Source of the DNA: Azolla caroliniana
Taxonomy: Eukaryota; Polypodiophyta
Direction: 5' to 3'
NCBI GenBank assembly: GCA_043228905.1
Contig: JBHGNT010000014.1
Location: 19,530,001 to 19,594,000, forward strand
Length of the DNA: 64,000 nucleotides
Positions 24,126-35,284 of the stretch are shown piece by piece. Every line of letters begins with the position of its first letter. The first letter of the stretch is position 1. The notes under the pieces are model-generated. The model worked only from the letters and a program-made list of their open reading frames with translations. It ran no database searches and was not told where the DNA came from. Made by a program: the position numbers and the translations under genes.

Positions 24126-24435
24126 GAGGGAGAGAAAATGATGATGACATTGATATATTATGTGAGAAGAATATAGAAGGAAGGCTAGGAGGCTTAAGAC
24201 TAGTGTTGAACCGATTTGGTTTGAAAATAATGCCTTGTGCCTCCTTTTATAGTGTTCTCAGGAGTAGTCCTGAAGCTTCTAGAATGTTCTAGAGAAATCT
24301 GGAATATACATTAATTTTCTATAGTAAAAGTTAAATAAAAATAATATTTTACGTATTACAATAGATAGTGTAATGGTCAAGAGCTCGACCCATGTAACAT
24401 AAAGTCATGGGTTCGTGTCTTGCCATATCATGACA
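23960..24435 (-). repeat. Gypsy 1 5' LTR
   Basis: 476 bp, TGTTAGGAATAG..CATGACA on plus, with a longer GA run (about 24055-24122) than the 3' LTR. The tRNA-like boxes recur at 24366-24376 and 24410-24420. The minus-strand sequence next to it begins GTTTGAACCGATTTTTCC and does not show a TGG-type primer-binding site, so the primer is not obvious. TACGT at 24436-24440 is the target duplication. Confidence 0.9.
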
Positions 24436-24440
24436 TACGT

Positions 24441-26615
24441 AACACTAACTATTCGCATTGAAGGCATCTGTCCACCTATCAACAGAGTCATCAATCCATT
24501 GCACAACACTCCACAATGATGTTCCTTCTGCTTCACATGTCGCAAGGAGGCGAGTCACTCTATCCCATACCTTTTGAGCTTGAAGGCAATGCCACATACA
24601 ATGTTTCATAGTCTCAATAAGTGAAGGGCAAAGTGGGCAAACCTAACGGGTTGCCACATTTACCTAACCATCCGCCAACGAGAGCCACATTATGACCGAT
24701 TTGCCACCTGGCCAAAAGAGCTTTTGATCTTTTTAGGCATGTGGAGACGCCAGAGACCCTTTCAAAAGGTAATGAGCACGTCATCAAGGATGCCCAATGT
24801 TCGCCAACCATTGCGTAAGCGGCAGTTGTAAAGTCCGGGCCAATTTAGTGTTGTACTCGAAGAAATGGCCAAATCGGCCATCATGTTTCCACCTGAAATC
24901 CCCTGGGTCCCATTCTAGTTCGACAAGGAGACGAAAACCATATACCCATAACTTCCAATGGGGTTCCACCTTAGCAATATCCAGGTCTGTCTTCCAGATG
25001 TTATCGACCTGCGCCACCACTCGGATTGGGTGCCAAGAGCCCCTACTCAGACTCTCCCCAAAAATTGTATCTCTTCCCGATCCACTCACACCCTTCAACA
25101 ACTTAACCATCCCAGCCTCATCAAAGAGACCGAACCATGCATCTTTTCTCATCTACCCCATCGGAACCCTATCAACTGCCTCAACTATCAATCTCCGCAT
25201 TTTCATGGCTCCCTTGAGGGGAGGGAATAGGGCCTCATGGGATCCTCTTGAAGCCACCGTGCGTCTCCAATCATCTATGGAGTGGAGCCCTGTCTGTGCT
25301 AGCTTTCCCCATGCTAGGCCATTAAGCTGCCCTAACATCATGTCTTCACTTGTTCGCACCTAAGGGTTCCAAAATAATGGTTGTCTAGACCACTCAATTA
25401 GTATCTTTGGGGTATGCTTGACTAAATGATGTCATATGCGACATCATGCCCTTGGGTGGGATTCCGCTCGTGCAACACCAATTCAAGGAGTCAGGCCAAG
25501 GCCTACCATACTTGGGAGTCCCTGCTTGCAACCTGTTGCGAAGTAGTACCTTTTAACACCCCTTACTTGGCAGGAGGCATCAAACCACCATTTTGGCTAG
25601 CAATGCTCGACTCTGCATTAAGGGGTCTATGAGGCCAAGCCCCCCTTTGGCCCGTGGTTGTGTTAACCAATGCCATGACACTCTGGCGGCATCCATCGGG
25701 TTGTCCTTACTTGACCATATAAACCCCCTGATGGCAGCCTTAATCGCGTGCAAAACTTGCAGGGTCCATAATCTAGCAGGAGACTGAGTGCCACATGGTG
25801 GCGAGCATCACTTGGTTTGCAATAAGAATCCTACCAGCGAAGGATAATTTAGATCTACTCCATTGGTTCAGCTTCTTGCTTATTTTGGCTTGCACATGGG
25901 ACAATTGCGCTCCCCATCGTAAATCCTAGGTACTTGAATGTCGTCCCATTAGGGACCCATGTAAAATTAGCATGGGGTTGCCACCTTGGTTTCTCTTGTT
26001 TGCCGAACTAGAGGCCTTGGATTTTATCCCAATTGACCTTGGCACCAACATCCTGACAAAAGTCCTCAACAAGATGTTCAACCCACTGCAAATTCTCATC
26101 ATCGCCTTGCAAGAAACGGACCATATCGTCAGCACATTCAGATAACAGAAGATCTTCAGTCACATTGGGGATGGGCAATCCCCTTAGTCCGCTGCTTAGT
26201 GCTTGTAAGTAGGTAGAGAAAGTCTCAGTTACAAATAGATAGAAATGTGAGGCTAGGGGCCAACTTTGCCTCATTGAGCGATGTAGTTGGAAGGCGGGGC
26301 CCCTAGCACTAGCTACTAGCAGGCTACTGGTAGTAGTCCGATAGAGTGCAGAAGTGCAATTCCTCCATTGTTGGGGTAGGCCCATAGCTCTCATCACACT
26401 TTCCAAAAATGGTCATAACACCTTGTCATAGGCCTTCTCAAAGTCTAACATCAGAATAGTTGAGCTAGATACGGAGCGATCTGCCAATGCCATAACTTCC
26501 TAGAGAAGCAACACATGATCAAAGATACACCTACCCTTGATAAGGATTGTGATCGTGTCGACTGGCTTGGTTGAGGGGATCATCCCTAAATTGGCAGGGC
26601 GAAGCCTAGAGCTAC
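24441..26615 (-). pseudogene. LINE reverse transcriptase and zinc-binding domain
   Basis: Reading on minus from 26615, FDHVLLL and ILMLDFEKAYDKV (about 26420-26520) are reverse-transcriptase motifs of L1-type LINEs. RSMRQSWPLA and the catalytic ECADDMVRFLQGD lie within 26008-26406. A spacer at 24784-25152 is followed by CPLCPSLIETMKHCMWHCL (about 24580-24660), a C..C..H..C zinc module found at the C-terminus of plant LINE polyproteins. Stops occur in each block. The endonuclease is missing because the insertion is 5'-truncated. Confidence 0.88.
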
Positions 26616-26632
26616 CACAAATGCAAACTCTT
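26616..26632. repeat. LINE target-site duplication, copy 2
   Basis: CACAAATGCAAACTCTT, identical to 9698-9714. It ends six bases before the pogo-like element. Confidence 0.85.
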
Positions 26633-26648
26633 ATTTACAGTAAACATT

Positions 26649-26696
26649 CGGTTAAGTACGCACTTTGAACACAAGGAAGAAGTGCGTACTTAACCG
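26649..26696. repeat. Left-end hairpin of the pogo-like element
   Basis: CGGTTAAGTACGCACTT (26649-26665) is followed after 14 bases by its exact complement AAGTGCGTACTTAACCG (26680-26696). The left end can therefore form a perfect 17-bp stem. The right end has one such arm plus a weaker GAGTACTTAA copy. Such subterminal copies could be extra transposase-binding sites. Confidence 0.85.
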
Positions 26697-26941
26697 AGCC
26701 GTGTACTTAGGGCTTTTTACACACAATTTTTTTTTCCCCAAATTTTGTTTTGTCTGCACATTTTAGAGAGCATAGCCCCAACAACCACCAATCAAACCCT
26801 GTTTGCTTCTTCATTGATCACGCGCAGCTGCATAGAATACTATTTCTTCACCTTATCTCTTCTCAACACACTATTTGTGCTCCTATCGTCTTCTCCGGGT
26901 ATGTAGATTTTTTGTGCATTTCTAGGTTTTCTAAGACCGAG

Positions 26942-27838
26942 GGTTTAGGGAACTAAAAAATAATTGGCTGTGGAAGAGTATGTGATGCATGTGTCTTGTT
27001 TTTATTGCTTAATCAGATTTCATACAGTGATTAAGTTCATAAATTGTGGGTTCCTTAGATCAAGGGTTTAGGGAATTCGAAAATTATTGACTATGGAAGA
27101 GTAAACGATGTATTTGTCTTGTTTTAATTGTTGAATTGGAGTCCCTATGGTGATTAGGTTCATAAATTATAGGTTTCTTAGATCGAGGTTTAGGGAAATG
27201 AAAAATAATTGATTGTAGAAGAGTTTGTGATGTATTCGTTTGGTTTTTATGGCCGAATTAGAGTCCATATATCAATTAGGTTTACAAATTATGGGTGTCT
27301 TAGTCCGTGGGTTTAGGGAATTCAAAGATTATTGACTGTGGAAGAGTATATGGTGTATTGGTCTTGTTTTTATGGCTGAATTAGAGCTCATATATCGATT
27401 AGGTTCCTAAATTATAGGTTTCTTAATATGAGGGTTAAGGGAATTTGAAAATTATTGAATGTGAAATAGTATGTGATGTATTTGTCTTGTTTTTATGGCT
27501 GAATTAGACTCCATATGTCGATTAGGTTCACAAATTATGGGTTTCTTAGTCCGAGGGTTGAGGGAATCCGAAAATTATTGACTGTGGAAGAGTATGTGAT
27601 GTATTTGTCTTGCTTTTATTGCTGAATTGAACTCTATATGGTGATTAAGTTCATAAATTATGGGTTTCTTAGGCTAAATGTCTAGGGAATTTGAAAATGA
27701 TTAATCGTAAAAGAGTATGTGATGTTATTGTCTGGTTTTTATGGCTGAATTAGAGTCCATATGTCGATTAGGTTCGCAAATATTGGGTTTCTTAGTTTGA
27801 GGGTTTGGGGGAATTAAAAAACAATAGATAAGTCAATG
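26942..27838 (+). repeat. Seven 123-bp tandem repeats in the transposon leader
   Basis: Units begin at GGTTTAGGG-like motifs at about 26942, 27065, 27187, 27310, 27433, 27556 and 27679, with a partial eighth at 27802. The spacing is 122-123 bp. Each unit contains GATGTATTTGTCTTG, a GCTGAATTAGA-like motif, ATTAGGTTC and AAATTATGGGTTTCTTAG. Copies differ at many positions, so the array is old. It ends about 30 bp before the transposase start codon. Confidence 0.92.
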
Positions 27839-27868
27839 TGAAATTAGCTAATTAGCTTTATTACATAG

Positions 27869-29618
27869 ATGAATTCAACCCGCAAGCGAGGTGTTGGACC
27901 TCGTTTGAATGATGAACAAAGGCTACAAATTTTGGAGATAGTGGAACAACCATTAGCTCCTTCTCTTCGCAAAATTGGCAGAAAATTTGGTGTGAGTGAA
28001 GGTGCAATTAGAAGTTTGATCAAGAAGAAGGATGAGGTACGAATGCGTGTCCAATTAAAAGATCATAATACAAGGAAAACAACTTTTCGGGGATCTAAAG
28101 GGAAATATCCAGAATTAGAGGAACGCTTGTATGCCTGGATTGATGCATCTCGTAGATTGTCGATTGCATTGCCTCCATCAGTTATTATGGAAAAGGGTCG
28201 ATGACTAGCTACACAAATGAATATTTGTGATGATGATTTCAAAGCAACTTGGGGTTGGTTTAGGAAATTTCGTCATCGCCGGTGTTTGAATACTATTAGT
28301 TTGTATGGCGAAGGAGGGGCAATTGATCGAAATGACCCTCAATTGTTGGCTTCTTTGGAAAGGCTTTATGCTATAGTTAACGAGTATGATCCTCATTGTG
28401 TTTACAATATGGATGAAATAGGCTTGTTTTTTCGATTAGTTCCGAGATACACAATGCTTTTGCCTAGTGAAGATCCTACAACAATTCGGGGTAAGAAAAA
28501 ATTGCTAGATAGAGTTACCTTAGTTGTTTGTTGTAATGCGACTGGAACTGAAAAAGTTCCTATTACAATGATTGGAAAGGCTAAGGAACCTTCTTGTATC
28601 GTTGGAAATTCTTGGCCATTACCTTATTTAGCACAAAAAAATGCTTGGATTGATATCCCTACGTTTAATAAGTGGTTTGATCATGTGGTTGTACCTTTTG
28701 TTCGTTCTCGAACTAATCGCAAAGTGCTTCTAATCCTTGATAATGCTCTTGGACATGCCGAAGCATTTGAGCGTGATGCTATCAAAGTGATTTTTTTTCC
28801 CATCAAATGTCACATCATGGAAGCAACCAATGGATATGGGAATTATTGCAACTTTGAAAAAGAGGTACAAATATCATTTGATAAGAGAAGTTTTGACATA
28901 TCATGATAGTCCAGAAAATGTTAAGATTCGTTTGGAGGATGTAGCTAAACGAATGAGAAGAGGTTCTGCTGGTTTAGCTTTTGGAAAGTCGGCACATTTG
29001 CTAGATGCTGCCAATCTCATTGTTATTGCTTGGAATGAGATCACACAGGAGACACTTTTTAATTGCTATAGAAAGGCAGATATTATTCCATCATTCCGTA
29101 TTAATGATGTTGAAGTTGTTGAAATGGAAGATCAATGCCTTGATGATCTTGTTGCTTTGTTATGTAACTGCAGTTTGCTTGAAAATGCACATAATGTAGA
29201 AGAAATTCGAGAGGAAATCATGGAATGTGTCAATGCAGATGCAAATGAATCAGAAAAACTTAATCAAAATCTCCTTGAAGAGATTGATGAAGTTATAGCG
29301 CAAGCATCCAACACTAATGAACCACTTGCAGATGATGAAAACGATTCAGATTCTGAGTTTATTGAGATGCAAGATATGCATGGATGCTTAAAGGAAGACG
29401 ATGTGATTATTCTTAAAGTATTGCAAAATATTGTTGATACCGAACTCATGGTGAACTCGATAATGACAACAACTTATTTAAGTTCTGAGAAAGCAAACCA
29501 AGTGAAATTAGCTTTATCGAGTGCTCATAGAATTATTCAAGAAGCAAATTCTGTTATTGTTTCTAAGCGTATCGCTAAAAGTAGGCAAATGACACTACAT
29601 GATTTTGGTATGAAATAG
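27869..29618 (+). pseudogene. Pogo-like DDD transposase, broken by one stop and one frameshift
   Basis: From ATG 27869 the protein has a helix-turn-helix with LRKIGRKFGVSEGAIRSLI and a CENP-B-like helix region (KYPELEERLYAWID). In-frame TGA at 28202-28204 is followed by the catalytic domain in the same frame. Aspartate 1 is in VYNMDEIGLFFRL and aspartate 2 in VLLILDNALGH. A run of eight T near 28790 shifts the frame by one. In the shifted frame aspartate 3 lies in QPMDMGIIATLKKRY, 31 residues after aspartate 2. The C-terminal ~260 residues (28830-29618) are acidic and end SRQMTLHDFGMK, a PCNA-binding-like motif. Length without lesions would be near the 500-600 residues usual for pogo/Tigger transposases. 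Confidence 0.88.
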
Positions 29619-29755
29619 CGAAAGACTTAGAAATCTCATTTTTGTTGATTTTTTGCAATTGTTCTAATCAATCTTAAAGGTATGCACATGACCTTACATG
29701 ATTTTGGTATGAAATTGCAAAAGAATTTAGAAATCTCATTTTTATTAATGATTTT
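29581..29755 (+). repeat. Partial duplication of the transposase 3' end
   Basis: The last codons and stop region (about 29587-29650, containing CATGATTTTGGTATGAAAT) recur at about 29692-29755. In the second copy the position of the TAG stop reads TTG. The duplication has a period near 105 bp and lies in the 3' untranslated part. Confidence 0.8.
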
Positions 29756-29917
29756 GTTGTTTTTTGAATTATTGGAACATATAGTTTCAATTTGGTTGAA
29801 TGTATTTTTTTGCAAAACAATGTAACTTTTTTGAACAGGATTTTGACATCTATAAAAAGCGTATTTAATAGAATGGAGTACTTAATTGGACACGTACTTA
29901 ACCGAATGGTTACTTTA

Positions 29918-32900
29918 CTTAGGGCTTGAGAATATTAACTAGAGTACCACCAAAGGAAAAGTACAGTGGTCCTAAAACTACAATCATAGCACTTGATATA
30001 AAGGGTAGGAGAAAACTAACCAAAATCAATGATGTGAAAGCACCCCATACCATGTTCGGAGCGCCAAAGCATAAGAATGGGTCTATGATCAAGCATCAAG
30101 CTTTTGAGTTATATTAGGGGCAAGAGATAAAATATGTGGAAGGGCCATAGATAAACTTTGGGGCATCAAAACCCCAAAGAAAATGTACATGGTGGTGTAT
30201 GGTGGTCCTAAGACCAAAATGTAGCACATGATATAAAGGTCAAGAGAAAAAGAACCAAAATCAATGATGTGAAAGGTCCCCCCTACGAAGTTTGGAGCCC
30301 CAAAGTATGAGAATGGCCCCATGATCAAGCATGACGCTGTTGGGTTATAATAGGGCAAGAGATAAAACACATTGAAGGGCCCAAGATTAACTTTGGGGCA
30401 ACAACACATGCAAAAGATCCCTGTGACCAATATTGGAGCACCTAAAATTATGTTGGGGAAAGGAGAACCCATAGCAATATCAAAGATGTGAAAGAACACA
30501 ACAAGAAGTTTGGTTGTGGCTTTGAACATAAGAGAAGACATGCATGATGGAACAAAAGGTTGAACTTGTGGAAGTGTGCACAACAAACCATAGAACATGC
30601 TCATACATATGGTGCACAATGACCAACAACTTGGATAAAAATCCAAGGTTTGTATGCCTTGAGGGAAAAGAAATGCATGTGAGAGCCAAGGATGTGGTTT
30701 TAAAGGTAACATATAGGGTTAAGCCGTTGGCGAGGATAATTCTATATAAGTGCTAAGATTTACAAGTTGCCATTTGCATCATAACACACATGCCAAGTTA
30801 GTTGTAATGATGCAAATCCTACTCTATGTTAAAATGGGCTTGAGTCTGATGTGTAAATGCATGCATTAGATGGGACACTAGTGCACTTGACATATGATTG
30901 AGACAAATGAATGTGTGTCCACATAAGGGTGATACATTTATTTAAGTTGAGATTGGATAAACATATATTTTTGTGTCTCACATTGCACATGCCGCATATC
31001 ATGTTATGCCAATCTTATATGAGTTTTGTTATTTATTCAAAAAAATTTATGGGAGTAAAAACAATAGATTCGATCAAGAACCACATCTATAAGCACAATG
31101 AATCCTCACATTCCCAATGAATACTCTTTGTACTCATCTTTTTAATGGGAAAAACCAGCCTTTAACCTTTCAACCTCTCATTTTCAATACCGTTCATATG
31201 TGTTAAAAAGAACATATGGAGTCTATTGGTGCATAAGAACCTTTGCATAGTTCAAAAGCATACATTTTCATAAACTCCTTTTAAATATTAACCCCAAGGC
31301 ACTTTACAACCTTCTAAAACTCCATCGCATTGAAAACACATTGTTTTCCAAGTTACATCACAAATCTTCACATGCCTTATCCTTCTTATTATTTTATCTC
31401 TCCTTTGAGAGATTTAGACTAATATCAAAAAACAACTCGAGAGCACATTGTCCAACTGTTTTGTTATCATACGGAATTCCAATCTAGCCAAACACATGCA
31501 ATCATCAACAAACTTCTCTTCCAATTGTTCATGATGTTGCTTGTCATATTCACCATACAATGAGCAAAAAACAATATGAATACGAGTATAACAAACATCT
31601 CTTCCTTGATTGTGAGTGGAAATGAAGCAATGTGCACGGACATTTTGAGGTCAGTTCTAACTAATCTTACATTTTAGACATAGTTTCCCACACTATTTCG
31701 TATTGATTTGACATGTGAACAATTTAACTCAATGTCATGTTTTAAATTAAATAAGAGGTTGATGATAATACACTTAGAATCCAACTATTTTACAACATAG
31801 AGCATTGAAATAAAAAACAAGGTCTAACAATATATTGAACTGTGGAAATATAAAGCATGCTTTGGCACGTTAAAGAGAATCAAGTGAACAATCATTTTTG
31901 CTTGTTGAGCAATTAAGAGGGCAAGAGCAAACTTATTTGACAAGAACAACGAGATTGCTATTATTATCCATTTTCTTGACCCTTTCACACCCTTTGACGT
32001 ATATACCAATAACAATGTTACTTGATGAGAACAAGAGGGCATAATAGGCTCGATAAAAAAATAGATAATATTAACAATCTTGTTCTTTAAAAATAAGAGT
32101 TCTATTGGACACACATTGATGTTTGTGGAGTTGAAATCATATATTGTATGTTACCCTTCAATGAGCTTCTTGCTGTGGTCTTCTTATAAGATCTAGCGGT
32201 TTTCTTAGAGTAAATAATGTGTACCCTAGTTTGGCTTTTGTGAATACGATTTATTGTTTCCATAATCATGATAAATATCTTACTTTCCTATGATATTTTT
32301 GATTTGTAAGAAATGTAAACTGAAAAAAAAGCACTAACTTTCAAAGGATACATTCCTCCATCAAGTTTCAACTCAGATTATGTACCATCTTGACAATACA
32401 TTGGTATGTATATATTTGTGTACTATCATTCGGGCTCCCAAAATCTTTAAATTACACACTGCACATTGTAATTGTAAGAATAAGAGAAGAGCGTGTTTTA
32501 TCGAGAACAAATATATTATTTCTAGTGAAGACGACATAAAAGACTTGTGAGCGAGAGGATTAATAAATTGATTGTGAAAGTTGGAGGATTTACCATGAGG
32601 GATAGGAAATATGATATAATGAGGAGTAACTTTTAAAATTTGAAGTTAATGCCCACTTCCATAAAGAGATCTACGATAAAGGCTTGTGTAAAAGGGGGCG
32701 CTCGACATGTAATATCATTATCATCACCATCAATATAATCTTCTTCTTAATATTATTCTTGAAATCTATCTTCTTCTTGAGTCTAAAAATCTTTGCTTTT
32801 TTCAAATGTGACATTGGTTTCCTCGACTATAACATCCACATTGTCGTCTTTTCGACAAATTCGTGAACGGCCTCCCTTGTCCGTGGCCCCGGTGGTCCCG

Positions 32901-32940
32901 CTCAAGTAGCACACGCACACAAGCATCTTCGTGACAACGT
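29918..32940. other. Intergenic stretch between two transposon nests
   Basis: No gene recognised. A degenerate tandem duplication with a period near 237 bp covers about 29945-30410; both copies contain ACCAAAATCAATGATGTGAAAG and a GGTCCTAA motif. From about 30420 to 32850 the sequence is AT-rich and featureless to me. About 32860-32940 is a short GC-richer patch next to the gypsy 2 LTR whose origin I cannot assign. Confidence 0.5.
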
Positions 32941-33583
32941 TGTCGTGCCTTTCGGCGCCGGATTGTTTGCGTGAGTCGGGTGGGAACCGCTAGGGTTTTG
33001 GACTAGGAGAAAGAAGAATATGAGATAATGTTAGTTAGGAAAAGATTGCAAGAAGATATGAAAATCGTGAATCCCACGAGTAAAGTGTATTAATTGATAC
33101 TTAGATTGTAAGAGAGAAATAGATGGCAAAATCGTGAATCCCACAAATATTTTATATTAATCAATCCTTATAAAAATCAATAACCATATACATCTTTTCT
33201 CTCTTCCTTATATAGTGATGGAAGAGACTAAGTTTATCACATGCAAGCATCATGCTTTTTCTAACTTTAGTTTTAATGCACACTACGTGTGCATGATTAA
33301 CTATCTATCACATCTTTTCTTTTAACTCGAGTGTATATGCATGAATAACTTTTTCTATCATGCTTATCTAGAATATTTACATGGGATAAAGTTTAGTATA
33401 ACTTTAAAAACTCATAATATGCAGTACAATGGTAAGGCTTAAAATCGTTAACATGGAGTTACAAGGTTCAAATTTTGCCCTATGCATGTATCACTTATTT
33501 TAACATTTTCTTCTATTTCTTCATATTTATTGAATCGAATACTATATACGTTTTTCACGTAGTGTATGAAATACACTACGACA
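32941..33583 (-). repeat. Gypsy 2 3' LTR
   Basis: 643 bp, TGTCGTGCCTTTCGGCGCC..CACTACGACA on plus. It aligns end to end with 54811-55457 with roughly 20 substitutions by eye, mostly transitions, and a few indels. Confidence 0.92.
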
Positions 33584-33598
33584 CTCGCCCCCTCCGAA
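33584..33598 (-). promoter_or_regulatory. Gypsy 2 polypurine tract
   Basis: The minus strand reads TTCGGAGGGGGCGAG against the 3' LTR. Confidence 0.75.
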
Positions 33599-33639
33599 CC
33601 CGCACATCCTCTGGTATGTGTTGAAGTTCCCGATGCTTG

Positions 33640-34240
33640 TTATTCGCCTTCATCCGATTCTCCCCTTATGTCGACTATCAATTGTAGTCCACTTTCTTCA
33701 TTTTCCGCATCATCGCGATCTTTGTCCGATTGCTCCTCGTTGTCGGTCTTGTCTAAGCTTACATAAGGTTCGTCATTAGTCTGCTTCTTGAAAATCTTCA
33801 CCTGTTTCCCCGCTATAGGCACCCGTAGTACTGTTCCATCCAACTCGCATAGTCGGTAAGTTCCATTGTTGAAAACTTTCCAAACCTCGTATGGCTCGAA
33901 CCACCTTTTAGCGAACTTCCGTATTGTTGTATGTTGATGATCCAAACTATTGTCATAGACAATCACCCAATCTCCTTCTTCAATCTTCTGTGGTCGTAGT
34001 CGATGCTTTGTGTCGAATCGACTTTTGTTCCGGAATCGCGCTTCCTGTTGTCGGTATGTTGCTTCCACTATGTCTTCCGGTCTTCCCTCTAGTTGTCGTA
34101 TTCAGACCGCTAGTAGTTCTTCCCGGCTCATTTCTTCCTTCCACGGTAGCACTGTCCATGTTCCCCGATGTCCAGCCCAATCGGATTCGTGAAATTTGGA
34201 CATTATCCGGTTTTGTTACTCTTTTGTTCTGACTACCCAT
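33640..34240 (-). pseudogene. Gypsy 2 integrase remnant lacking the catalytic core
   Basis: After the RNase H end the minus strand reads FHESDWAGHRGTW, the histidine half of the integrase zinc region. It then passes in frame into LPWKEEMSREELLAV and the C-terminal domain (FRNKSRFD..LRPQKIEEGDWVIVYD..KRWFEPYEV). The central DDE core, normally several hundred residues, is absent. A stop interrupts the C-terminal part near 34110. The tail at 33640-33760 is very acidic. Confidence 0.8.
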
Positions 34241-35284
34241 AGTGGTATACCATTTGGTCTTTTCGGCTCCCTCCAGATTAATCCATTGTTCAAGAAAAAC
34301 TTTTGGATTTGCCGCTTCTTACTTTGGATCTCGACTCTCTTTTCTTTATTGCCTGACAATTCCTCGATTTCTTGTAGCACTTTCCTGATCAACAAACTTT
34401 CTCCCTCGTATTCTTCTTCCCAAAATTCTCGGATTACGTTCACCACTTTGACTCCAATCAAGTAATCTCGATTTGATTTTATCGCCGACACGACTCCCCA
34501 TAATTCCTTTTTAACTTGTGCATATCTGCGTTGCCTTTTGTTGAGAACCTTTACTCCGAATCGGATCGGATATCGTGAACCATCCGAATCGGCTTGATTG
34601 ATGACCCATCCGATCCCGGTTGGACTTGTATCAACCGTTACTATAATCGGTCGGTCATAGTTCGACTTCTTAAGTGCTTCTGCCCTTTGTAGTGATTTCT
34701 TGAGCTTCTTTACGACTTTGGTATGTTCTGGTTTCCATTCGAACTTCTTCCCCTTTCGCAACAAGTGATAGAGTGGGTTCGCAATGTGTGCATAGTGCGG
34801 AATCCATATGTGATAGAATGCACATGCCCCAAGAAATCTACGGACTTCAGATTGTGACTGACATATTTCTTTCATAGCTTGAATCACATCGATCTTGACT
34901 GGCGATGGTCTTCGGCCGTAGGGCTCACATTGATGTCTGACTACCAATATTTCTTCTTGTCCGAATGCCGACTTCTCTTCGGAGAACGTTAGGTGCACAT
35001 CTTCTAACACTTTCGTAACACTTTCTCGCAATCGCGAATATGGTTGACTACGAACTTTTGGCATCCCCGATCATCCATAGTCTCATCTTTTTCTTCCACC
35101 GCACATCCTTTTATCGGAATGTCATCTAGGAATGGCTTCGTTATCTCCGGAATGCAGTCCCGGAGCACATTGTTCATCGCATTCATCATATGTGCGACCG
35201 AGTTCGTCGCTCCTTATGGTAGCGTGCACATTTGGACTAATCCTATTAGTGTTGGCATGGTAATGATGTCTCGGCTCTCTACGA
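34216..35284 (-). pseudogene. Gypsy 2 reverse transcriptase C-terminal half and RNase H
   Basis: The minus strand from 35284 continues the RT cut by the LARD-like element: SRDIITMPTL, a stop (TAA, 35214-35216) where glutamine is expected, then the catalytic FLDDIPIKG block (about 35110) and VRRFLGACAFYHIWIPHY. RNase H follows with IIVTVDTSPTGIGWV and KKELWGVVSAIK. A frameshift lies near 35015-35060. FLDD replaces the common YxDD, as in several gypsy groups. Confidence 0.85.

Larger units (their letters stand above)
10315..24435 (-). mobile_element. Gypsy 1: chromodomain Ty3/gypsy retrotransposon, interrupted
   Basis: LTRs lie at 10315-10895 (3' LTR) and 23960-24435 (5' LTR). Both run TG..CA, and the flanking duplication is TACAT/TACGT (one mismatch). 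The internal order on the minus strand is gag, zinc knuckle, aspartic protease, reverse transcriptase, RNase H, integrase, SH3-like tail and chromodomain, which is diagnostic of a chromovirus. The gag is split by a foldback-like element at 14877-22990. Deleting that element with one copy of its TATA duplication restores the gag frame. The element carries many frame lesions and is inactive. It inserted into the LINE. Confidence 0.9.
9715..26615 (-). mobile_element. 5'-truncated L1-like LINE carrying nested insertions
   Basis: The LINE-derived parts are 24441-26615 and 9715-10314. Everything between belongs to a gypsy element inserted into it, with its own nested passengers. Without insertions the LINE is about 2.8 kb. 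It keeps the reverse transcriptase from its middle onward, the zinc-binding C-terminal segment and the 3' tail, and it lacks the endonuclease, so it is 5'-truncated as most LINE copies are. The 17-bp duplication at 9698-9714 and 26616-26632 bounds it exactly. The frame contains several stops, so it is dead. Confidence 0.85.
26638..29915 (+). mobile_element. Pogo-like (Tc1/mariner superfamily) DNA transposon
   Basis: A 24-bp terminal inverted repeat starts CAGTAAACATTCGGTTAAGT at 26638 and recurs in reverse complement at 29892-29915 with two mismatches. TA lies on both sides (26636-26637 and 29916-29917), the expected target duplication. CAGT at the end is usual for pogo elements. The single gene encodes a transposase with an N-terminal helix-turn-helix/CENP-B-like region and a DDD catalytic domain. 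A stop and a frameshift make the copy non-autonomous. Since CTTAGGGCTT occurs both just inside the left end and just outside the right repeat, the exact ends could be shifted. Confidence 0.88.
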
